Shown: positions 1-6,305 of the stretch, piece by piece | Numbering within the stretch: position 1 is the stretch's first letter | Layout: every line of letters starts with the position of its first letter | Source: Natrialbaceae archaeon Tc-Br11_E2g1 | GTDB taxonomy: Archaea > Halobacteriota > Halobacteria > Halobacteriales > Natrialbaceae | Reading direction: 5' to 3' | Assembly: GCA_001564255.1 (NCBI GenBank) | Contig: LKNC01000037.1 | Coordinates: 1-14,706, forward strand | DNA length: 14,706 bases | The notes under the pieces: generated by a model | The model's input: only the letters and a program-made list of their open reading frames with translations | Databases searched by the model: none | What the model was told of the DNA's origin: nothing | Made by a program: the position numbers and the translations under genes

Positions 1-921
1 CGCCCGGAGTCGCTCGATTCGCCGGTCGGTCGGCGGGTGGGTCCCGAGGACCCACGCAGCGAGGTCGTACCAGGCCGGATCGAACCGCTCGAGGCGGTCG
101 CGTGCCGGCGGCGGGAGGATCGAGAACGCCGCGAGGACGGGGTTCGTCCGGAGGGTCCCGGCCGGCGTCCGCTCTAACTCCGCCCGGAGCGTCTCCAGGG
201 CGTTCGCGAGTGCCGCCGGATCGTCGGTGACTGAGACGGCGTGGTCGTCGGCGGCGTACTCGCGACTGCGCGCGAGGACGGACGAACAGAGCCGACCCAC
301 AGCCCCCGGGATACTCGTGAGCAACGAGAGCGCGGACTCGCGTTCGTGGTGGACCCGCGCGTTCGCCCACGTGGCCGTCAGGGCGGTCATCACCGCCCCG
401 TCGCGGTAGCGAAGGTGGGCGAGCTCGTGGGCGAGGACGGCCTCGAGTTCCCGGTCGTCTAAGCTCCCGGTGACGCCGTCCGAGACGAACAGGACGGAAC
501 TGGACGGGCGGTAACCGACGGTCGCCGTGATCGGCGTCCCCGTCTCGAGGACGACCAGCCGCGGCGTCGGAACGCCGCTTCTGTCCGCGAGGCGGTCGAC
601 CCGATCGTGGAGGGCCGTACCGGGCCGTCGACTGACCCCGGCGAGAGTCCTCTGGAAGGCACGGACGATCGCGGGTTCGCCGGAGACCTCGGAGCCGAGA
701 AGCCGGTAGACGTGATAACAGACGGGGAAGACGGCGAGGACGGCGCTCGTGAGAAGCAGGCTCCCCCACTCGAGGAAATACGAGAGCACCACCGAGAGGA
801 CAGCGAGGATGAGGCCAACGAACAGCACGTACTCGGCGAGGAGCAACGCGGCCGTGACGATCGCGAACGTGAGCGTCGCGATCACCGTTCCCGTCCGGAG
901 GCCGAGTCGACTGAGCCCCAT
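1..921 (-). CDS. M48 family (HtpX-like) membrane zinc metalloprotease, 3' end outside window
   Basis: Reading back from ATG at 921 the frame stays open for 307 codons to base 1, so the C-terminus is missing. Residues about 12-68 are hydrophobic and give two or three membrane helices. The zinc site is HELAH at residues 165-169, within LEAVLAHELAHLR. The third ligand is Glu221 in SREYAADDHA, the usual M48 arrangement. Family knowledge: HtpX-type M48 enzymes are membrane-bound endopeptidases with a cytoplasmic active site, often used in membrane-protein quality control. The TAG stop of the upstream amidohydrolase gene (923-925) is one base from this ATG (TAGGATG), so the two genes are very probably co-transcribed and translationally coupled. 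That spacing also decides the start. The substrate is unknown. Subfamily assignment (HtpX versus another M48B/M48C group) is uncertain. Confidence 0.93.
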   Translation of the reverse strand, partial: MGLSRLGLRTGTVIATLTFAIVTAALLLAEYVLFVGLILAVLSVVLSYFLEWGSLLLTSAVLAVFPVCYHVYRLLGSEVSGEPAIVRAFQRTLAGVSRRPGTALHDRVDRLADRSGVPTPRLVVLETGTPITATVGYRPSSSVLFVSDGVTGSLDDRELEAVLAHELAHLRYRDGAVMTALTATWANARVHHERESALSLLTSIPGAVGRLCSSVLARSREYAADDHAVSVTDDPAALANALETLRAELERTPAGTLRTNPVLAAFSILPPPARDRLERFDPAWYDLAAWVLGTHPPTDRRIERLRA

Positions 922-922
922 C

Positions 923-2194
923 CTAAACCGGTCGGTCGGCGAGCCGTTCGATCGTTCCGGCGAGGACCGCGACCCCGTGGGCGAGCGTCGCCTCGTCGAC
1001 GTCGAACGTCGGAGTGTGGTGGCCGCCGGGGTGGTCGGTACCGACGCCGACGTAACAGGCCAGTCCGCCGTTTTTCTGGACCTCCCGCATGAGGAAGGTC
1101 GCGTCCTCGCTCCCGCCGAGGTCGTCCCTCTCGAGGACCCCCTCGACGCCGTCGACGCCTCTCGCCACGCCCCCGACGATCGAGGCGAGTTCGGGGTCGC
1201 TCTCCGCACTCGGTGCCTGCGCGCCGACCTCGACGGTCAACTCACAGTCGTGTATCCCCGCGGCGGACTCGAGGACTGTCTCCGCCCGCCCGCGCATGTA
1301 CTCCATGAGCTCCGTGGTTTCGCCCCGAACCTCGGCCACCAGGCGGGCCTGCTCGGCGACGATGTTTGCTGCGGTGCCCCCCTCGATCACGCCCACGTTG
1401 ACCCGGGTCGCCCCATCGGAGTGGCGGGCGATGCCATAGAGGTTGTCGACGGCCGTCGAGAGCGCCTGGATCGCGTTTCGTCCCTCCTCCGGACTGGCAC
1501 CCGCGTGGGCGGACTCGCCGGTGAACGTCGCCTCGAGGTGGCTCACCGCCAGGAAGCCGTCGATGCCGGCGACGATCTCGCCGGTGGGGTGATCGAGACC
1601 GACGTGGACCGCGAGGAGGTACTCGACGTCCTCGAGGTGGCCGCGTTCGGCCATCGCCTTCCCGCCGCCGATGACCTCCTCGGCGGGCTGGAAGAAGAGC
1701 TTGAGTGTCCCCGAGAAGTCGCTTTCGGCGATCGCCTCGAGGACGCCGATTCCGACCGTCGCGTGGGCGTCGTGGCCACAGGCGTGCATCGCACCCTCGT
1801 GTTCGGAGCGAAACCCTTCCGCGGCCGGGACGTGCGCTTTCCCCTCCGACTCTTCGATCGGGAGGCCGTCGATGTCGACACGGAGGCCGACGGTCGGCCC
1901 CTCGCCACACTCGAGGACGGCGACCGCGCCCGTGTACCCACCCTCGAGGGCCTCGAGGATTTCGGGGTCGGCTCCCGACTCCGTCGCCTGGTCGTACCAC
2001 TCGGCCAGTTCCGCCCCGTCGGGGACTCCCATGCGGTGCTCGCCAGCGAGCGCCTCGGGGCCGACGTGGAGGGCCTCGAGGTCGAAGCGCTCGAGTTCCT
2101 CGACGATCCGCGCGGTGGTATAAAACTCCCGCCAGGCGGGTTCGGGTTTGCGATGGAGCTCCCGGCGCAGGGAGACGAGGGCGTCTTCGTCCAT
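923..2194 (-). CDS. AbgA-like M20 family amidohydrolase (p-aminobenzoyl-glutamate hydrolase type)
   Basis: A 423-residue M20 metallo-amidohydrolase, full length for the family. Metal ligands are visible: Cys139 and His141 in MHACGHDAH, the Glu pair at 172-173 in QPAEE, His197 in AVHVG, and the C-terminal HH at 392-393. The central part (about 215-330) corresponds to the lid/dimerisation domain. The segments RMGVPDGAELAEWYDQA, EALEGGYTGAVA, HAGASPEEGRNA and DGATRVNVGV closely resemble, from memory, the AbgA subunit of E. coli p-aminobenzoyl-glutamate hydrolase rather than generic IAA-amino-acid hydrolases. AbgA works there with AbgB; no abgB is present here. The likely reaction is hydrolysis of an N-acyl or aminobenzoyl amide of an amino acid; the substrate is inferred. 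Start at 2194: a weak box (CCTTTTGT, 2218-2225 read on minus) lies about 27 nt upstream, suggesting a leaderless message. First gene of a pair with the M48 protease. Confidence 0.9.
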   Translation of the reverse strand: MDEDALVSLRRELHRKPEPAWREFYTTARIVEELERFDLEALHVGPEALAGEHRMGVPDGAELAEWYDQATESGADPEILEALEGGYTGAVAVLECGEGPTVGLRVDIDGLPIEESEGKAHVPAAEGFRSEHEGAMHACGHDAHATVGIGVLEAIAESDFSGTLKLFFQPAEEVIGGGKAMAERGHLEDVEYLLAVHVGLDHPTGEIVAGIDGFLAVSHLEATFTGESAHAGASPEEGRNAIQALSTAVDNLYGIARHSDGATRVNVGVIEGGTAANIVAEQARLVAEVRGETTELMEYMRGRAETVLESAAGIHDCELTVEVGAQAPSAESDPELASIVGGVARGVDGVEGVLERDDLGGSEDATFLMREVQKNGGLACYVGVGTDHPGGHHTPTFDVDEATLAHGVAVLAGTIERLADRPV

Positions 2195-2217
2195 AGTGGC
2201 GAATCGTTCGAAGCCGA

Positions 2218-2225
2218 CAAAAGGA
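2218..2225 (-). promoter_or_regulatory. weak TATA-like box of the amidohydrolase/M48 pair
   Basis: CCTTTTGT on the minus strand, centred about 27 nt upstream of the ATG at 2194. The spacing fits a leaderless haloarchaeal promoter, but the sequence is a poor TATA match. Confidence 0.35.
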
Positions 2226-2329
2226 TTGTCGCCGGCCGCGGGCGGGCGACGTGGCGCTGGTCGAGGTCGTCGTTAGAAAGGTACGTCAACTAGACGCTGC
2301 CAGCTAACGTGACCGGAGGGCCGCGAGGA

Positions 2330-2346
2330 ACCGGACACTGTCCGGT
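2330..2346. promoter_or_regulatory. perfect 17-bp palindrome, possible operator
   Basis: ACCGGACA-C-TGTCCGGT: two perfect 8-base arms around one central base. It lies in the 211-base gap between the alcohol dehydrogenase stop and the amidohydrolase start, about 140 bases upstream of the latter. It may bind a dimeric regulator or fold as part of a termination region; nothing in the sequence decides between these. Confidence 0.4.
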
Positions 2347-2381
2347 GAGAGCGGCCCGAACACGGCCCACCCTATCGACAA

Positions 2382-2406
2382 ATACTGGCAGCTTGCCTGC
2401 CAGTAT
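2382..2406 (-). terminator. stem-loop at the stop codon of the brockii-type alcohol dehydrogenase
   Basis: Perfect inverted repeat, 10-base arms (ATACTGGCAG / CTGCCAGTAT) with a 5-base loop. It begins at the last base of the dehydrogenase TGA stop and is followed on the minus strand by TTTG. Position and shape suggest a transcript-end or mRNA-stabilising hairpin; the T-tract is too short for a confident intrinsic terminator. Confidence 0.5.
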
Positions 2407-3464
2407 CAGTCGAACCGGATCAGCGGCTTGATGATCCCGTCGTCTTTCTCGTGCATCATCTCGAAGGCCTCCTCGATCTCCGCGAAGTCGAACTCGTGGG
2501 TCGTCATCTTCGTCGGGTCGACCCGGCCGTTCTCCAGAAGTCTCAGAAGTCGCTCGATGCGCAGGCGGCCGCCCGGACAGAGGTCGGTGATGATGTCGAT
2601 CTCGGCCATGCCGACGCCCCACTCCTCGCGGGGGATCCGGCGGAACTCGCCGTCGCCGTGGTAGCCGACGTTCGAGACGATGCCGCCGGGTTTGGTGACT
2701 TTGATACAGTCCTGGAGAGTCCCGTCGGCCCCGAGCGCCTCGATGGCGGCGTCGACGCCTTCACCGTCAGTCAGGTCCATAATCCCCTCGACCGGATCTC
2801 CCTCCGAGAAGTCGACGACGTGGTCCGCCCCGTACTCACGGGCGAGTTCCTGTCGGGCCTCGACGGCCTCGACGGCGATGATCTCGCCGGCCCCCTGGAG
2901 GGCCGCGCCTTTGGTCGCCATCAGCCCGACGGGCCCCTGGGCGAAGACGGCGACCGTCCCCCCCATCGGGATCTCGGCGTTTTCGGCCGCCGCAAAGCCC
3001 GTACTCAGCATGTCCGCGGTGTAGGCCGCCTCGTGGTCGCTCACGCCGTCGGGGATGTGTGCGAGGTTGCCGTCGGCGTCGTTGACGTGGGCGTACTCGG
3101 CGAACACGCCGTCTTTGACGTTGGCGAACTTCCACCCACCTAACGCGCCGCCGGACTGTGAGGGATGGCCGTCCTGGGCGGCCGCGGAGTTCCAGTCTGG
3201 CGTGATTGCACCGACGGCGACCCGGTCACCGGGCTCGAAATCCTCCACCGCCTCGCCGACCTCCTCGACGACCCCGACGGCCTCGTGGCCGAGCGTGAGG
3301 TTGTCCCGCTCGCCGATCGCCCCGTGGACCGTGTGACAGTCGGAGGTACAGATCAGCCCCACTGTGGGCTCGATGACCGCGTCCATCGGACCCGGCTGTG
3401 GCCGCTCTTTCTCTACGATTCCCGTCTCGCCGATCTCCTCCATGACGAACGCTTTCATACTCAT
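2406..3464 (-). CDS. zinc-dependent alcohol dehydrogenase, Thermoanaerobacter brockii secondary-ADH type
   Basis: A 352-residue medium-chain dehydrogenase that follows the brockii/beijerinckii secondary-alcohol dehydrogenase pattern along its length: GAIGERDNLTLGHEAVG, AITPDWNSAA, GWKFANVKDGVFAEY and LCPGGRLRIERL. Catalytic zinc ligands are Cys39, His60 and Asp151. The Cys-rich structural-zinc lobe of classical ADHs is absent, as in that subfamily. The Rossmann loop reads FAQGPVGL at 174-181. At the end of beta-2 the NADPH-binding Gly-Ser-Arg of the brockii enzyme is replaced by Glu199-Ala-Val and the later Tyr by Phe219, so NAD+ rather than NADP+ is predicted. Expected reaction: reversible oxidation of a secondary alcohol to a ketone in the cytoplasm. 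Start at 3464, 30 nt from a strong TTATAAG box; Met3 (3458) is the alternative. Divergent from the methyltransferase. Confidence 0.92.
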   Translation of the reverse strand: MSMKAFVMEEIGETGIVEKERPQPGPMDAVIEPTVGLICTSDCHTVHGAIGERDNLTLGHEAVGVVEEVGEAVEDFEPGDRVAVGAITPDWNSAAAQDGHPSQSGGALGGWKFANVKDGVFAEYAHVNDADGNLAHIPDGVSDHEAAYTADMLSTGFAAAENAEIPMGGTVAVFAQGPVGLMATKGAALQGAGEIIAVEAVEARQELAREYGADHVVDFSEGDPVEGIMDLTDGEGVDAAIEALGADGTLQDCIKVTKPGGIVSNVGYHGDGEFRRIPREEWGVGMAEIDIITDLCPGGRLRIERLLRLLENGRVDPTKMTTHEFDFAEIEEAFEMMHEKDDGIIKPLIRFD

Positions 3465-3490
3465 CGTCTTACCTAACCGTTACCATATGT

Positions 3491-3497
3491 CTTATAA
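3491..3497 (-). promoter_or_regulatory. TATA box, possibly shared by divergent dehydrogenase and methyltransferase genes
   Basis: TTATAAG on the minus strand, centred 30 nt from the dehydrogenase ATG at 3464, giving a leaderless or near-leaderless transcript. Its TTATAA core is self-complementary and is also the best box for the plus-strand methyltransferase (GTG at 3548), which would then have a leader of about 27 nt. Confidence 0.65.
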
Positions 3498-3547
3498 CCC
3501 CACCCCGGTCCCGAAGGCCAAAGACGCCGCAACCCGTCATCCCGACC

Positions 3548-4171
3548 GTGACCGACGACCGCGACCGCTGGAACGAGAAGTACAGCTCCGACGAGGAGTT
3601 CGAACTCCCCGAAGAGCCGATCCCCGAACTCGAGGCCTACGTCGACCACTGCCCGGACGGTCGGGCGTTAGACGTCGCCACCGGAACCGGCCGGAACGCC
3701 CTCTTTCTCGCCGAACGCGGCTACGACGTCGATGCCGTCGACGTCTCCGATCGTGCCCTCGAGATCGCCCGCTCCCGAGCCGACGAACGCGACCTCGGGG
3801 GGGCAGTCGAGTGGGTCCGCGCCGACCTCGCCGAGGCCGATCTCGAGGCCGAGGCCTACGACGTGATCACGGTGAGTTTCTTCGCCGCACTCGAGGTCCT
3901 CCCCGACCTCAAGGAGGCGCTCGCACCCGGCGGCGTGCTCGTCTACGAACACCACCTCCGTGCGGACGGGGGCGTCGAGATCGGCCCCTCGAGCGACCGC
4001 TACCGCTACCGGTCGAACGACCTCCTGCGGGCGTGTCTGGACCTGACGGTCCTTCACTACGAGGAGAAAGTGCGGACGGTCAACGACGGGACCGCGGCGG
4101 TGGCGACGCTCGTCGCACGGAACTCGAGTGGGGGTGCCCAATCGTACCCACGACTGTCCGACGACCGGTGA
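3548..4171 (+). CDS. class I SAM-dependent methyltransferase, TehB-like
   Basis: 207 residues starting at GTG. The N-terminal RDRWNEKY followed by a proline/glutamate-rich stretch is typical of small TehB/tellurite-resistance-like methyltransferases. SAM motif I is LDVATGTGRNALFLAERG at 41-58, the acidic ribose-binding residue is Asp65 in VDAVDVSD, and motif II follows at Asp93 (RADLAEADLEAEAYDVI). A post-core segment LAPGGVLVYEHH is also present. Expected role: methyl transfer from SAM to an unidentified small molecule in the cytoplasm. The acceptor cannot be inferred, and tellurite is only a family label. No Shine-Dalgarno is visible. If the divergent TTATAA at 3492-3497 is its promoter, the leader is about 27 nt. 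The crotonase gene follows 60 bases downstream on the same strand but has its own box. Confidence 0.88.
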   Translation: MTDDRDRWNEKYSSDEEFELPEEPIPELEAYVDHCPDGRALDVATGTGRNALFLAERGYDVDAVDVSDRALEIARSRADERDLGGAVEWVRADLAEADLEAEAYDVITVSFFAALEVLPDLKEALAPGGVLVYEHHLRADGGVEIGPSSDRYRYRSNDLLRACLDLTVLHYEEKVRTVNDGTAAVATLVARNSSGGAQSYPRLSDDR

Positions 4172-4202
4172 CTCCCGACGGGCCGGACCGATTGCCGAAG
4201 CG

Positions 4203-4207
4203 TTAAG
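4203..4207 (+). promoter_or_regulatory. TATA-like box of the enoyl-CoA hydratase gene
   Basis: TTAAG centred 27 nt before the ATG at 4232, the spacing for a leaderless archaeal transcript. The motif is short. Confidence 0.4.
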
Positions 4208-4231
4208 CCATCGGTCGCCATTGGTGGCCGT

Positions 4232-5005
4232 ATGTCATGGGACACAGTCGCCCTCGAGTGGACCGACGACGTCGCAACCGTCACCGTCGACCGCCCCGAC
4301 AGTCTGAACGCGTTGAACCGTGAGACGCTGTTGGCCCTCGAGGAGGCGGTTGCACGGACCCGGGACGACGAGGCGCGGGCGGTGGTTCTCACGGGTGCCG
4401 GTGAGGACGCCTTCGTCGCGGGTGCGGACATCGCCGCGATGCAGGAAATGGACACCGACGAGGCCCAGGAGTACACCGTGATCGGCCACCGGGTGTTCGA
4501 CGCCATCCAGAACCACGAGGCCCCGGTCATCGCGGCGGTAAACGGCTACGCGTTCGGTGGCGGCTGTGAACTCGCCCTCGCGTCCGACCTCCGGGTTGCA
4601 AGCGAGAACGCCGTCTTCGGCCAGACCGAGATCGATCTCGGGATCATCCCCGGCTGGGGTGGCACCCAGCGTCTGCCCCGGATCGTCGGCGACGCGACCG
4701 CACGCAGAATGATCTTCCTCGGCGAGCGTCTCGGCGCCGACGAGGCCGCCGAGGTCGGACTCGTCGAGGAGGTCGTTCCCGGGGACGACCTCGAGGACAC
4801 CGTCGCCGGGATCGCCGAGGAGATCTCCGCCAAGCCGCGTTTCGCGATGAGTGCCGCCAAGGAGGCGCTCAACCAGGCCCACGAGAGTCCGGAATCGGCC
4901 GGGCTGGCGTTCGAACGCCGCCTGTGGAGTGGCCTTTTCGGCACTCACGACCAGCGTGAAGGGATGGAAGCGTTCCTCGAGAAACGCGATCCCGACTTCG
5001 AGTAA
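4232..5005 (+). CDS. enoyl-CoA hydratase/isomerase (crotonase family)
   Basis: 257 residues, the normal size of a single-domain crotonase. The first oxyanion-hole segment is AFVAGADIAAM (60-70). The second is YAFGGGCELALASD (106-119). Both acid/base glutamates of true hydratases are present: Glu113 in GGGCEL and Glu133 in FGQTEIDLGIIPGWGGTQRL. Expected reaction: syn-hydration of 2-enoyl-CoA to 3-hydroxyacyl-CoA, as in beta-oxidation or crotonyl-CoA metabolism. No beta-oxidation partner (acyl-CoA or 3-hydroxyacyl-CoA dehydrogenase, thiolase) is in the window. Alcohol dehydrogenase genes on both sides make a catabolic role plausible but unproven. The start follows the TTAAG box 27 nt upstream. 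The gene converges with the next dehydrogenase, with 60 bases between the two stop codons and no obvious terminator. Confidence 0.92.
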   Translation: MSWDTVALEWTDDVATVTVDRPDSLNALNRETLLALEEAVARTRDDEARAVVLTGAGEDAFVAGADIAAMQEMDTDEAQEYTVIGHRVFDAIQNHEAPVIAAVNGYAFGGGCELALASDLRVASENAVFGQTEIDLGIIPGWGGTQRLPRIVGDATARRMIFLGERLGADEAAEVGLVEEVVPGDDLEDTVAGIAEEISAKPRFAMSAAKEALNQAHESPESAGLAFERRLWSGLFGTHDQREGMEAFLEKRDPDFE

Positions 5006-5065
5006 CGCGGCGGCCATCAGTACGGGACCGTTCCGTGTCCCCGGCCGTCGGCGTGTGTTCGCCGT

Positions 5066-6139
5066 TTACCCGCTGAAGTCGTTACAGACGGGGATCCCCA
5101 CGGTATTGTAGTCGGTCATCGCGTCGAGTTCTTCGGGGACCTGGTGAATGTCGACCGTCTTTTCGACCAGCGCGGTCGGATCGAGCTTTCCGGATTCGAT
5201 CATGCTGAGCATCTCGGAGTACCGGGAGGGCTGCAAGCCGAGTGAGCCGTAGAACTCGATCTCCTTGGCGACCATATCGTCGGTCGGAAGCGAGATCTGT
5301 CCCTCCTCTTCGGACGTCGTGAGTCCCATCTGGACGTGGCGACCCCCCTTCCTCAGGGAGTTGACGGCGTTTTTGCAGGTGGTCGCGATACCCAGCGCGT
5401 CGGCGGACACGTCAGCGCCGCCGTTCGTGATGTCGCGGACTTCCTTTGCGGGGTCGTCGACGTCTCTCGCGTTGACCGTCGCGACGGCACCGAGTTCCTC
5501 CGCACGCTCGAGTTTTTCGTCCATCAGGTCGACCCCGATGACGTTCGCTCCGAGCGCGTTGGCGATGTGAACCGCCGAGAGTCCGATCCCGCCACAGCCG
5601 TGGATGACGACGTATTCACCGTTGCCGACGTCTCCCCGGTGGGCCATACCGTGATATGACGTCATGAACCGACAGCCACAGCCGGCGGCGGTCTCGGCGT
5701 CGATACTCTCCGGAAGCGGGACGGCGTTGACGTCGGCGTTGGGGATGTGGACCTCCTCGGCGAACGCACCCGGCGCTTCGTTCATGAAGCCGAGACCGAC
5801 GTGGTTCTCACAGATGTTCTCCCGGCCGTTCCGACAGAGGTCGCACTTCCCACAGGCGAAGTTAAACGGGATGGCGATCTCCTGACCTTCCTCGACGGTT
5901 TCGACCTCGTCGCCGACGTCGACGATGGTCCCCGTCGGTTCGTGACCGAGAACGTGGGGCGGATCGGGCCGGTAGCCAAACCAGTCCCAGTCCCCCTGCC
6001 AGCAGTGCCAGTCACTCCGACAGACACCACAGCCTTCGACCTTCGCGACGACACCGTGTGGCTCGGGATCCGGGCGTTCGACCTCCTGTACAGTGAGCGG
6101 TTCCTGGAATTCCTCGAGGACGACTGCGTGCATCGACAT
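5066..6139 (-). CDS. zinc-dependent alcohol dehydrogenase, classical two-zinc MDR type
   Basis: 357 residues from ATG at 6139 (MSMHAVVLEEF). Catalytic zinc site: Cys40 in GCGVCRSDWH, His66-Glu67 in VLGHEP, and a Cys of GCGCRF (154/156). Structural zinc lobe: Cys96, Cys99, Cys102 and Cys110 in CGKCDLCRNGRENIC. The nucleotide loop is GCGGIG at 181-186, with Asp204 at the end of beta-2 (VIGVD), which predicts NAD+. Expected reaction: NAD-dependent oxidation of an alcohol or reduction of an aldehyde; substrate unknown. The frame extends to another ATG at 6169, but that codon lies inside the likely TATA box (CTTATG, 6167-6172), so 6139 is preferred; 6133 is also possible. Only distantly similar to the dehydrogenase at 2406-3464, which lacks the structural zinc lobe, so not a recent duplicate. 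Confidence 0.92.
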   Translation of the reverse strand: MSMHAVVLEEFQEPLTVQEVERPDPEPHGVVAKVEGCGVCRSDWHCWQGDWDWFGYRPDPPHVLGHEPTGTIVDVGDEVETVEEGQEIAIPFNFACGKCDLCRNGRENICENHVGLGFMNEAPGAFAEEVHIPNADVNAVPLPESIDAETAAGCGCRFMTSYHGMAHRGDVGNGEYVVIHGCGGIGLSAVHIANALGANVIGVDLMDEKLERAEELGAVATVNARDVDDPAKEVRDITNGGADVSADALGIATTCKNAVNSLRKGGRHVQMGLTTSEEEGQISLPTDDMVAKEIEFYGSLGLQPSRYSEMLSMIESGKLDPTALVEKTVDIHQVPEELDAMTDYNTVGIPVCNDFSG

Positions 6140-6166
6140 TGCAGTCCCGACTTTGCTGAATAACCA

Positions 6167-6195
6167 CATAAGTGTATCCTAGGGTGAATTATATC
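6167..6195 (-). promoter_or_regulatory. promoter region of the two-zinc alcohol dehydrogenase
   Basis: Two minus-strand boxes are possible: CTTATG (6167-6172), 30 nt from the ATG at 6139, and GATATAATTC (6186-6195), which would give a leader of about 25 nt. Both lie in an unusually A/T-rich island (about 6151-6236) for this GC-rich DNA. Confidence 0.5.
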
Positions 6196-6241
6196 TACAC
6201 AAATACGATGTTAAATAGTGTTTTATTCTTAGCAACACGTG

Positions 6242-6271
6242 GGGGAGCCCGGCGTAACCGGCGCGTTCCCC
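6242..6271 (-). terminator. possible termination hairpin downstream of the desuccinylase-family gene
   Basis: On the minus strand, GGGGA pairs with TCCCC and an inner CCGG-CCGG stem closes a 5-base loop. A T/A-rich tract with AATAAAAC and TATTT follows. It begins 35 bases after the stop at 6306. The stem is imperfect. Confidence 0.35.
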
Positions 6272-6305
6272 GCCGACCGGAACGGACTCGCGTGGCTGTC
6301 GTCGA

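Noticed and set aside
749..2293. Plus-strand open frame of 514 codons opposite the amidohydrolase gene
   Set aside because: It is the antisense of a gene with complete M20 motifs; long shadow frames are common in such GC-rich DNA.
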